Shown here: positions 22,729 to 30,676 of the stretch, in pieces
Layout of the letters: each line of letters opens with the position of its first letter
Numbering within the stretch: position 1 is the first letter of the stretch
Assembly: GCA_903866395.1 (NCBI GenBank)
Contig: CAIPNM010000288.1
Location: 1-35,628 of the forward strand
Direction of reading: 5' to 3'
DNA: 35,628 nt
DNA from: an uncultured bacterium
GTDB taxonomy: Bacteria > Pseudomonadota > Gammaproteobacteria > Burkholderiales > Burkholderiaceae_E
Program-made: the position numbers and the translations under genes
Notes under the pieces: model-generated
What the model saw: only the letters and a program-made list of their open reading frames with translations
Told to the model about the DNA's origin: nothing
The model's database searches: none

Positions 22729-24332
22729 GGGGCGGCGGGCGGCGTGCGGGGCGAAGCGCCGAGCGTTGGCGGCACGTCAAATACCAGCAGGCTTTGTTCG
22801 GTGGCCTTGGGAAAGCGCCAGCCTTGGCGGACTGCACTGACGTGTCGGGGCTCAGTGGGCAGAGCGCGCGCCCGTAACCAGGCCTGCGAGCGGGCGACGC
22901 AGTCTGCTCCGCCAGGAAGCGGCGGGCAGATCAGAATGCCGTGTTGGCTTGCCCACGCTGCTTGGGGCGCGAGCGAGGCCTCGCGGCTGTCCGGAAGACC
23001 GGGTAGCGCCCGGGTGGCGGGGTTGGTGTAAAAGGCGAGCATGGCGTTATCGGGCCAGGCGCCGCCTGACCAGCCGAGTGGTTTTCCCGGATGCCGTACC
23101 TGCCAATCTTGGGTGATGGCCTTGGCGAGCGCCTGGGTGGCGCGATAGTACTCGCGCTGGCCAGTGAGCGCGTGGACCGTGCCCAACACCGCAGCCCCCC
23201 CAACCACGAGGAGAATGATGGCTGTGGTGAGGCGGGGCGCTGCCAGACGGTCGATGAGACGCTGCGTTTCGCCTTGAGTGTTTGGGCCTGGCTCCAGCTC
23301 GTGCGACAGGTTCCGCAGCCACAAAAGCGGAAACGCAAAGCCGATCGGAATCGCCCACGGAGTAGAGAGCTCGACCGCGCCAGCCAGCCCAAAGACCAAG
23401 CTCACCGCCCATGGCAAAAACGCCAGCCAAAAAAGGCTGTCACGCCAGCCCGCGGGTCGCCATGCCGTCGCAAACAGGTGGATCACTCGGGGCGCCCGAC
23501 CGGCCCGACGGCGCGCGAGCGCGAAGAGCAGCACACAGGCAATCCACCCCGGAGCCCAGTAAAAAATCGGTGCCAGGGCAAAGCGTGCCGCCATTGACAG
23601 GTTGACCGCGCCGCCGCCCTGATCGAAAGCGTAGTGCAGCATGGCGAAGTCGCTTGCCTTGAGCCAGAGTGCATGTGGCACCAGCGCGCCCAGGGTCACT
23701 GCAAGCGCCCACCAGGGCCTGGGGCTGCCAAACCATGCACGTGCGGCCGGATGCACGCTCGCCGCCACGAACAGGGCGAGCAGCAACACGCCGCTGTAGT
23801 ACTTGCTGAGCAGGGCCCCGGCGCTGCAGAGCCCCAGGAGTGTGCTCCATGCCAAGCCCCGCCAGCCAGAATGAAGCAGGCTTCCAAACAGCGCAGCCGC
23901 TGCCCAGGGCCAGACCGACAGGAGCTGCGCGTTGGCATTGAATTTCGAGGCGAGGGTGGTGTAGGGTAGGCACCAGAAGAGCAGCACCACCGCAGGATGC
24001 GCGAACCGCGCATGACCGATGAGGCGCGCGAGCACCACCACGCCAGTCAGCCCGATCGCCACGTTGGTGTACGCAAGGAGCTTGAATGCGAAGTCCGATC
24101 TCGGCACAAGAGCGAACCACGCGCCGGTCACCCAGGCAAAAAAAGGCGGGTGTTTGAAGCTTCCCCATTCGAACGTCTGCGACCACGCGAAGCTCTCGAG
24201 CATGTCGTGGTAGCGATCGAGATTGGGCTGCGCGAGCGTCTGTGCAACCGTCCAGGCGAACGCGTAGGCAATGAGCGTGACCGCGATTGCGCGCGAGGCA
24301 ATGGGCTGCTGTCCAGCGGGAGTCGGGTTCAT
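22725..24332 (-). CDS. Glycosyltransferase family 39 / ArnT-like membrane protein
   Basis: An integral membrane protein of 535 residues with about ten or more hydrophobic helices. The first periplasmic loop has YHDMLESFAWSQTFEWGSFK followed by HPPFFAW; the acidic residue followed by KHPP is typical of PMT/ArnT enzymes using polyprenyl-phosphate sugars. The C-terminal 130 residues form a soluble domain. The adjoining GtrA gene fits a role in lipid-linked sugar transfer to a surface glycan or protein; donor and acceptor are unknown. Its start overlaps the helicase stop by four bases, so it may be transcribed with it. Confidence 0.85.
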   Translation of the reverse strand: MNPTPAGQQPIASRAIAVTLIAYAFAWTVAQTLAQPNLDRYHDMLESFAWSQTFEWGSFKHPPFFAWVTGAWFALVPRSDFAFKLLAYTNVAIGLTGVVVLARLIGHARFAHPAVVLLFWCLPYTTLASKFNANAQLLSVWPWAAAALFGSLLHSGWRGLAWSTLLGLCSAGALLSKYYSGVLLLALFVAASVHPAARAWFGSPRPWWALAVTLGALVPHALWLKASDFAMLHYAFDQGGGAVNLSMAARFALAPIFYWAPGWIACVLLFALARRRAGRAPRVIHLFATAWRPAGWRDSLFWLAFLPWAVSLVFGLAGAVELSTPWAIPIGFAFPLLWLRNLSHELEPGPNTQGETQRLIDRLAAPRLTTAIILLVVGGAAVLGTVHALTGQREYYRATQALAKAITQDWQVRHPGKPLGWSGGAWPDNAMLAFYTNPATRALPGLPDSREASLAPQAAWASQHGILICPPLPGGADCVARSQAWLRARALPTEPRHVSAVRQGWRFPKATEQSLLVFDVPPTLGASPRTPPAAP

Positions 24333-26734
24333 CCCAGTCCCCAGGCGGCGGGCAGCAACTGCTGGTAACGGGGCCAGCTGTAGCGTGCGTCAATCAACAT
24401 CAGCATGCCCCGGTCGTCGGGCGAACGAATCACGCGACCGGCCGCCTGCACCACCTTCTGCAGCCCAGGAATGAGGTAGGTGTAGTCATGACCCGCGCCG
24501 AAGAGCTTCTCCATCCGTGCGGCGATCGCTTCGTTCACCGCGTCGACTTGCGGCATACCGAGCGTGGCGATGAAGGCGCCGATCAGTCTGCGACCAGGCA
24601 GGTCGATGCCTTCGCTGAACGCGCCGCCCAGGACCGCAAATCCGATGCCTTGTCCCTCGGGATGGAAGCGTTCGAGAAAGGCCGAGCGCGACGCCTCGGT
24701 CATGGATCGGGTCTGAGCCCAGACTGTGATGTCGGGGTGTTCGGCGCAAAACCGGCTGAAGGCCTGCTGCAAATAATCAAAGCTACTGAAAAAAGCGAGG
24801 TAGTTGCCGGGCTCGCGGTGGTACTCGCGGGCAAGCGCCGCCAGCACGCGCGGTAGGGTGCGCGACCGGTCGGTGATACGGGTGGATACCGGTAGCACCG
24901 AGACCCGCAGCCGCTCGGGGTCGAACGGGCTCGCAAGTTTGAGTGTGGGGGTCGGGTCGGGTAGGCCCAGCAGGTTCCCGTCATAGTCGGCCGGACTGAG
25001 CGTGGCCGAGAACATCACCACGGAATCGGCGAGTTCGAGTCGTGGCCGGATGAAAGGCGCGGGCACCACATTGCGAAGCGTGAGCTGCGCCCGGTCGGAT
25101 GCGCGATACAGAGGAAGTGCTTCGGATCGATGGGTTTCGCCGTTCGCAGCCAGACTCAGTTCGCACAGACTGTGTTCGCCAAAGCTGTCTGCGAGCGCGG
25201 CAAACGACAGTCCATCGAACCAGGCCTCGAGCACGGCGGGGGAGGCGGCACGACCCTGTTCGGTCACGTGGTCGCCCAGTCGGCTATTGAATCGGTGCAG
25301 CGCGCGCAGCCAATCTTCAGGCGGCTCTGCGAGCTGCAGCCAACGCGTCGCCTCGGCGGTTTCGCTTGCCGGGGCGGTCAGGGCATGCTCGTCGGCGAGC
25401 CGCTCCCACTGGTGGAGCAGGTCGGCGACCGCGCCGCGCAGTGCGGGCGGAAGCTTCGATTGAAGCTCGATCAGGGCGGCCGCCGACGCGCTCGCGCTGT
25501 ACATGGCGCGCGTACGCGCAACCAGCTGGTGTGCCTCATCAATGAGTACCGCCACCTTCCATTCGAATTCCGCGCTGAGGGCAGCGAGCACCGCATAGCG
25601 GTCAAACCAGTAGTGGTAGTCGCCAATCACGACATCACACCAGCGCAGCAACTCCATCGAGAGAAAATAAGGACAGATGCGGTGGGCGAGCGCAATCTCG
25701 CGCGTGCTCGCCTGATCGAGCAGGTCCGCGCTACAGGCTTGGCTGCGCGCAGCGGGTAGGCGGTCGTAGAAGCCGCGAGCAAGCGGGCAGGACTCGCCAT
25801 GACAGGCCTTGTCGGGATGCTCACAGGCGCGCTCGCGTGCGACGATCTCGATCACCCTGAGGGGCATCGGTTGGTGCGGGCGCTCCTGCGCGCGGATCTG
25901 CGCAAACGCGTCAAGCGCCACCTGCCTGGCGGTTGTGCGCGCCGACAGCATCGCGATCCGGTCGAGCGGGCGCTCGGCCATCGCGCGTAGCGCCGGGTAA
26001 AGCGTGCCCAGGGTTTTTCCCAGACCGGTGGGTGCTTCCACCCGCAGCCGCTCCCCGCGACGGCAGGCGCGCCAGACGGCGGCGGCGAGCTCGCGTTGAC
26101 CCGGGCGGAATTCCGGCAGCGGGAAAGGGAGTGCCGCGAGCCAGCGCTGCCGTCGTTCGCGATGCAGGGCTTCGCTTCGGGCCCAGCCCACATAGCGCTC
26201 GCACAAGCCCCCTGCGAATTCGCGAAGCGCCGTGGCGCTCAGCGTTTCACTCACCCGGCTTTCGGCTTCGAGTCCGATTTCAAGGTAAACGCGTGACACG
26301 GTGAGCTGCTCGAGCCCGCGTGCCTCGCAGAACATCCAGCCATAGAGCCGTGCCTGCGCGCGGTGGAGCGCCTGCTGATTGGCTGGAATGTCTTCGATCC
26401 GTCCCCGGTGAGTCTTGATTTCTTCGAGATCGTTGCGGCGAGGATCGTAGCCATCGGCGCGTCCGCTCACCTTCAGGTCGCCCCAGAGTGCGCTCAGGGC
26501 AATTTCGCTTTCATAGCTTTCGCCTCGGCGACGGGCGACCAGCAAATGACCCTCGCGGCCCTGTGCTGCCGTGGGCGAGGGCGTAAAGCGCAGATCCAGG
26601 TCACCCTGACGCGCAGCGAATGCGCAAAGCGCCCGGACGGAAACCGAGAGCGGCGGCTTGCCTGTGCTGCGGGCTTCGGCGCACACTGCGGGCGCTTCGC
26701 CCTCCTGCACAGGCTCTTGGCTGATGATTTCCAT
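24329..26734 (-). CDS. DinG/Rad3-type iron-sulfur DNA helicase with N-terminal PD-(D/E)xK nuclease-like domain
   Basis: Superfamily 2 helicase of 801 residues. The first 200 residues carry a Cas4-like nuclease pattern: GRADGYD (Asp94) then EEIKTH (Glu105, Lys107). The helicase part has Walker A APTGLGKT (234-241), cysteines 304, 311, 316 and 354 as likely cluster ligands, DEAH (399-402), motif III MFSATLSP and the C-terminal QAAGRVIRS. Such helicases unwind 5' to 3' and act in repair or on R-loops. I chose ATG 26734; ATG 26746 is also possible. Its start codon shares a CATG with that of the divergent methyltransferase gene. Nuclease activity is inferred from few residues. Confidence 0.87.
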   Translation of the reverse strand: MEIISQEPVQEGEAPAVCAEARSTGKPPLSVSVRALCAFAARQGDLDLRFTPSPTAAQGREGHLLVARRRGESYESEIALSALWGDLKVSGRADGYDPRRNDLEEIKTHRGRIEDIPANQQALHRAQARLYGWMFCEARGLEQLTVSRVYLEIGLEAESRVSETLSATALREFAGGLCERYVGWARSEALHRERRQRWLAALPFPLPEFRPGQRELAAAVWRACRRGERLRVEAPTGLGKTLGTLYPALRAMAERPLDRIAMLSARTTARQVALDAFAQIRAQERPHQPMPLRVIEIVARERACEHPDKACHGESCPLARGFYDRLPAARSQACSADLLDQASTREIALAHRICPYFLSMELLRWCDVVIGDYHYWFDRYAVLAALSAEFEWKVAVLIDEAHQLVARTRAMYSASASAAALIELQSKLPPALRGAVADLLHQWERLADEHALTAPASETAEATRWLQLAEPPEDWLRALHRFNSRLGDHVTEQGRAASPAVLEAWFDGLSFAALADSFGEHSLCELSLAANGETHRSEALPLYRASDRAQLTLRNVVPAPFIRPRLELADSVVMFSATLSPADYDGNLLGLPDPTPTLKLASPFDPERLRVSVLPVSTRITDRSRTLPRVLAALAREYHREPGNYLAFFSSFDYLQQAFSRFCAEHPDITVWAQTRSMTEASRSAFLERFHPEGQGIGFAVLGGAFSEGIDLPGRRLIGAFIATLGMPQVDAVNEAIAARMEKLFGAGHDYTYLIPGLQKVVQAAGRVIRSPDDRGMLMLIDARYSWPRYQQLLPAAWGLG

Positions 26735-27614
26735 GACTGCACCCATTGTAGTGTTCAGCGCGATCGTCTCGCTCGCGCTTGCCCTGATGAGCCCGTCCGC
26801 CGCGCAGGCGCAGACCGACGACAGCTGGCAGCCGCAGCGTGGCCAGACCGGCAAGGACGTGATGTGGCTCCCCACGCCCGACGAACTGGCGCACCGGCTT
26901 CTCGAGGTGGCGCGCGTGGGTCCGAACGATCTGGTCTATGACCTGGGCGCGGGCGACGGCAAGATCGCGATCGCGGCGGCGCAACGGCATGGTGCGCGCG
27001 CCGTTGGCATCGAATACAACGCGAGGCTCGCGGCCTTCGCTCAGCGCCAGGTCGAGCGCGCCGGGGTGGCGGACCGCGTGCGCATCCTCCAGGCCGATCT
27101 ATTCCAGACCGATTTTTCCTCGGCGACGGTGCTCACCCTCTATCTTCTTGATGAACTCAATCAGCAGTTACGGCCCCGTGTGCTCGGCATGAAACCCGGC
27201 ACCCGGGTGGTCTCGAACAGCTTTGCGATGGGTGACTGGGAGCCCGATCAGGTGATCCGGGTGGGTACGCAGGTGGGCTATTACTGGCTGGTGCCGGCCA
27301 ATGTGGCGGGTGAGTGGCTGATCGAGGGCCTGCCTCATGCAAAGGGGCCAGCGAAACTCGCGCTGGTTCAGCGCTACCAGCGACTCGCAGGCACGATCGA
27401 GATTGAGGGCCGCACCTTGCCGCTTCTGTCGCCGGTGGTTGAGGGTGCCCGGCTCGAGTGGCGCTATGTGGATTCTTCCGATCTGCTGAAAGCGGTACGG
27501 GTTGAGGTGCAGTCGGATCGACTCGAGGGCGAGATGGCCCCGCCCTACGGGATGGTCGAGTCGATCGTTGAGCCGATTGCGGTGCGCGGCCGCCGTGTCG
27601 GCGGCCAACCCTGA
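26733..27614 (+). CDS. Class I SAM methyltransferase-like protein with export signal
   Basis: A 293-residue protein. The N-terminus (TAPIVVFSAIVSLALALMS, ending AAQAQ) looks like a Sec signal peptide. It is followed by a Rossmann methyltransferase core: motif I VYDLGAGDGKIAIAA (Asp70), VGIEYNARLAAFA, and an ILQADLF/LYLLDELNQQ block. The C-terminal 100 residues are a separate beta-rich region. Exported methyltransferases are odd because SAM is not known in the periplasm, so it may be membrane-anchored facing inward, or a binding protein of other function. ATG 26733 overlaps the start codon of the divergent helicase; ATG 26724 is an alternative. Substrate unknown. Confidence 0.82.
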   Translation: MTAPIVVFSAIVSLALALMSPSAAQAQTDDSWQPQRGQTGKDVMWLPTPDELAHRLLEVARVGPNDLVYDLGAGDGKIAIAAAQRHGARAVGIEYNARLAAFAQRQVERAGVADRVRILQADLFQTDFSSATVLTLYLLDELNQQLRPRVLGMKPGTRVVSNSFAMGDWEPDQVIRVGTQVGYYWLVPANVAGEWLIEGLPHAKGPAKLALVQRYQRLAGTIEIEGRTLPLLSPVVEGARLEWRYVDSSDLLKAVRVEVQSDRLEGEMAPPYGMVESIVEPIAVRGRRVGGQP

Positions 27615-27620
27615 GACTGC

Positions 27621-28394
27621 TCAGCCGGTATAGCGCGCTGGGCGCTTTTCAAGAAACGCGGCCATTCCTTCGCGGGCGTCCGCCGAGGCGTAATTGGTGT
27701 TGACCTGCTCGCGCTCGACCGCCAGTCCGGCATCCGACAGGGTGTCGCCGGACGCATCGATGCAGGCGCGGATGGCGGCCACGGCGGTGGGCGACCAGCG
27801 TGTGATTTCCCGGCCGAAAGCGATGGCTTGATCGCTCATGCTGGAGTCGGTCGCTGCAATGCGATGAATCAGGCCGATTGCATGCGCTTCCTCCGCCTCC
27901 ACTGCTCGCCCGGTCAACAACATGTCCAGCGCACGGGCGCGCCCGATCAGAGCGGGCAGCAGTTGCGTGCCGGCATAGGCGGGAACCAGCGCGAGCTTCA
28001 CCTCGGGCAGCGACATCTTTACGTGTGGGGCCGCAATGCGTAGGGTGCAGGCGATGGCGAGCTCGAGGCCGCCGCCATAGGCAAGGCCGTTTATACCCGC
28101 CACGCTGAGCAGACGTGAACGATGCAGCCGGACGAGAAGCGCGCGCGCAACGTCACTTTTCGCCATCCGCTCTTCGAGCGTAAGGCCCTGCAGTTCGCCC
28201 AGATCGGTGCCGGCGCAGAACGCGCGGTCGCCCGCGCCAGTAATGACCAGCAGACGCGCGCGTCGGGCCTCGAGCTCGCTGATGCAATCGCCCAGCGCCT
28301 GAACGACGGCGCGGGTGAGCGCATTCATCTTGGTAGGGCGTTCAATCCGGAACAGCGCGCCCTCGGGCAGCGTCTCGATGCTGAAGTCAGCCAT
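27621..28394 (-). CDS. Enoyl-CoA hydratase/isomerase (crotonase family)
   Basis: A 257-residue crotonase-fold enzyme. The oxyanion-hole blocks AFCAGTDL and GLAYGGG are present. Both catalytic glutamates of hydratases are kept, Glu111 (GGGLELA) and Glu131 (LPEVK), 20 residues apart as in rat enoyl-CoA hydratase (144/164), so hydration of an enoyl-CoA is possible. No beta-oxidation partners are adjacent, apart from an acyl-CoA synthetase 2.3 kb away on the other strand. Converges on the methyltransferase gene with six bases between. Confidence 0.9.
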   Translation of the reverse strand: MADFSIETLPEGALFRIERPTKMNALTRAVVQALGDCISELEARRARLLVITGAGDRAFCAGTDLGELQGLTLEERMAKSDVARALLVRLHRSRLLSVAGINGLAYGGGLELAIACTLRIAAPHVKMSLPEVKLALVPAYAGTQLLPALIGRARALDMLLTGRAVEAEEAHAIGLIHRIAATDSSMSDQAIAFGREITRWSPTAVAAIRACIDASGDTLSDAGLAVEREQVNTNYASADAREGMAAFLEKRPARYTG

Positions 28395-28524
28395 GGTGGA
28401 GTTCCAAAAAATCGTGGGCGATGTCAGGCCGCAATTCTAAGCTTGCGATAAGAGCGGGGCAGCAGGGGCTTCAGTTGCGGCGCAGGTCCGTCTGCGGCAT
28501 GGTGAGGGGAAATGAGCTCACACC

Positions 28525-29649
28525 ATGTCATCTGAATCGCATCCAATCCCCATTCACCTGCTGACCGGTTTTCTCGGGAGCGGCAAGACCACGCTCCTGA
28601 ACGCGCTCCTCAAGTCGCCGGCGTTCGCCAATACCGCCGTGATTGTCAATGAGTTTGGCGAGATCGGGTTGGACCATTTTTTGATTGAGCAGAGCCAGGA
28701 CAACGTGGTGTTGCTCGATGCGGGCTGCCTGTGCTGCACGATTTCCGAGTCGCTCCATGAAACGCTGGCCGAACTTCACGCGAAACGGGTGCGAGGCGAG
28801 GTGCCGCCTTTTGAGCGGGTGATTGTTGAGACGACCGGGCTCGCTGATCCAGGCCCCATCCTGAATACGCTCCTCGGCCATCGGCTGGTGACCGCGCACT
28901 ATCGGCTTGAGGCCGCCATCGTCACCGTCGATACCCAGCATGTTTCAGCGCTGATCGATGAGCAGCCTGAAGTTGCCCGGCAGATTGCGGTGGCCGACCG
29001 TCTGGTGCTCACCAAGACCGATCTGGCGGATGACACGGAAGCGATCCGGTCGCGATTGCGCGCGCTCAACGCCTGGGCGCCGCTGGTGGTGTCGGTGTCC
29101 GGGACGGCGGCGTTGGAAGCGTTCGCGCCGCTCGACCGTTATCGGCTGGCGCGAATCCCGGGGGGCCGCTACGGCGCCGAGCACAGCCACGAGCACAGCC
29201 ACGAGCACAGCCACGAGCACAGCCACGAGTCCCATCCTCACGATCTCAACCGCCACGACGCCCGCATCCGCGCCGTCTGCCTCACGTTCGATTCCGCCGC
29301 CTCCTGGTCGGGTGTCGCAGCCTGGTGGCAGTTGCTCTCTGACACGCTGGGCGATCGGCTGCTCCGGTGCAAGGGATTGCTCCGTATCGCAGACACCGGC
29401 GAAAGCGTTTTCATTCAAGGCGTACAGCGGGTCTTTCATCGACCCGAGCGGCTGCCCGCCTGGCCTGACGCCGATCCTCGGTCCAGGCTGGTGTGCATTG
29501 CCCGCGACGCCGATGCGCGTGAAATCGAAGCAACCCTTGCCGCGCTCCAGTACCCGGCCGGAACGGATCCACGCGCCGCGGCGGCTGAAATACGCGCTTT
29601 GATCACGGGGAACACCGACACGGTGAGGCAACCGTCCGGTACCATCTAA
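28525..29649 (+). CDS. CobW/COG0523 zinc-type GTPase with His-rich insert
   Basis: G3E-family P-loop GTPase of 374 residues that delivers a metal, usually zinc, to client enzymes. Visible are the P-loop GFLGSGKTT (15-23), the metal-binding Cys68-Leu-Cys70-Cys71 of GCLCC, ETTGLADP, the TKTD specificity motif and a CobW C-terminal domain. Between the domains is a metal-binding insert EHSH x4 plus ESHPHD (about 219-240), encoded by a perfect 12-base repeat. GAGGGGA lies 13 bases before the ATG. No Zur box is seen upstream. The upstream amidohydrolases need metals, but a link is speculative. Confidence 0.9.
   Translation: MSSESHPIPIHLLTGFLGSGKTTLLNALLKSPAFANTAVIVNEFGEIGLDHFLIEQSQDNVVLLDAGCLCCTISESLHETLAELHAKRVRGEVPPFERVIVETTGLADPGPILNTLLGHRLVTAHYRLEAAIVTVDTQHVSALIDEQPEVARQIAVADRLVLTKTDLADDTEAIRSRLRALNAWAPLVVSVSGTAALEAFAPLDRYRLARIPGGRYGAEHSHEHSHEHSHEHSHESHPHDLNRHDARIRAVCLTFDSAASWSGVAAWWQLLSDTLGDRLLRCKGLLRIADTGESVFIQGVQRVFHRPERLPAWPDADPRSRLVCIARDADAREIEATLAALQYPAGTDPRAAAAEIRALITGNTDTVRQPSGTI
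29179..29226 (+). repeat. Four perfect 12-bp tandem repeats encoding EHSH
   Basis: GAGCACAGCCAC is repeated four times without mismatch inside the CobW-type gene. The unit is a multiple of three, so copy-number change alters the length of the His-rich metal-binding loop without shifting the frame. Confidence 0.95.
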
Positions 29650-29683
29650 CGAATTTCCCCTTTCCATGCCGCCAGGTCCTTAG

Positions 29684-30658
29684 ATGTCCGACAGTAACGA
29701 TTGGTCGTTCCCTGAAGAATTGCGTCCGCGCGTCCAGGATCTCGAATTCGATTTGGTCGCAGCGCTTGACGCGGTGGTGGAACTGCGCGCGGAAGTCCCC
29801 GATGCAGCGTTTACTGCGGCCACGCTGGGCACCGAGCGCGGGGGCAATGCGGTGGTGATCGGGGGCGACGGTCTGGTCCTCACCATTGGCTATCTCATCA
29901 CCGAGGCCCACACCATCTGGCTCACCACTCGGGCCGGGCGGGTCGCGCAGGCCTATCCGCTCGCCTACGACCAGGCCACCGGGTTTGGTTTGGTGAAGGC
30001 GCTGGCGCCATTGGAAGTGCCCCCCATGCAGCGCGGTAGCGCCGCCGATGTCGGTCGTGGCGACAGGGTGTACATGCTGAGTCACGGCGGACGCCGCCGT
30101 GCGCTTCGCACTCGTATCGCCGACAAGCGCGAGTTCGCAGGCTACTGGGAGTATCTGCTTGATGAGGCGCTTTTTACCTCGCCTGCGCACCCGGAGTGGA
30201 GCGGCGCGGCCCTGGTCGATGGCGGTGGCCGGCTGATTGGTATCGGTTCGCTCCTCACGCAGGAAAGCGCTGAGGGCGAGACTTCGCAGGGCAATATGTC
30301 GGTGCCCATCGATCTGCTTGAGCCGATTCTCGCCAATCTGATCGAAACCGGACAGTCCGGGCTCGCTGCCCGGCCTTGGCTAGGGATGTATGTGGGCGAG
30401 TCTGAGGGGCAACTGGTGGTGGCGGGCGTGAGTCAGGGCGGTCCCGCCCAGCGTTCAGGCGTTCGCACCGATGACATGGTGCTCGACGTAGCGGGTGAGC
30501 GCGTCGCGTCGCTGGGTGATTTTTTACGCGCGGTCTGGCGAATCGGCCCGGCGGGCGTGCCGGTGCCTATCACCGTGGCGCGTGGCGCTGAACTGATTCG
30601 GCTGTCGATCCGCTCCATTGATCGCAATGACATGCTGAGCCGCCCGCAACTGCATTGA
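29684..30658 (+). CDS. HtrA-like trypsin-fold/PDZ protein with incomplete triad
   Basis: A 324-residue protein with an HtrA-type protease domain (about 40-215) and a PDZ domain (about 230-315; PWLGMYV, GGPAQRSGVRTDDMVLDVAG). His76 aligns with the catalytic His (LITEAH for LTNNH) and Ser173 with the nucleophile (EWSGAALV for GNSGGPLV). The catalytic Asp position (TDLAVL in HtrA) reads TGFGLV, so Asp is replaced by Gly100, and the oxyanion loop is altered. No signal peptide or membrane segment is visible, unlike DegP. It is probably a cytoplasmic non-proteolytic or very weak protease relative acting as a peptide binder. The acyl-CoA synthetase follows after 18 bases, suggesting one operon. Confidence 0.8.
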   Translation: MSDSNDWSFPEELRPRVQDLEFDLVAALDAVVELRAEVPDAAFTAATLGTERGGNAVVIGGDGLVLTIGYLITEAHTIWLTTRAGRVAQAYPLAYDQATGFGLVKALAPLEVPPMQRGSAADVGRGDRVYMLSHGGRRRALRTRIADKREFAGYWEYLLDEALFTSPAHPEWSGAALVDGGGRLIGIGSLLTQESAEGETSQGNMSVPIDLLEPILANLIETGQSGLAARPWLGMYVGESEGQLVVAGVSQGGPAQRSGVRTDDMVLDVAGERVASLGDFLRAVWRIGPAGVPVPITVARGAELIRLSIRSIDRNDMLSRPQLH

Positions 30659-30676
30659 ATTGTTCAAGAGGTCCGC

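Noticed and set aside
23440-24393. Minus-strand open frame in another frame of the glycosyltransferase gene
   Set aside because: The other frame gives a clear membrane protein; this one is Arg/Ala/Gly-rich noise.
28395-28524. Zur box upstream of the CobW-type GTPase
   Set aside because: No AT-rich palindrome resembling the Zur consensus was found.
29179-29226. CRISPR-like short repeats
   Set aside because: The 12-base units are contiguous, lack spacers and are in frame within a His-rich coding region.
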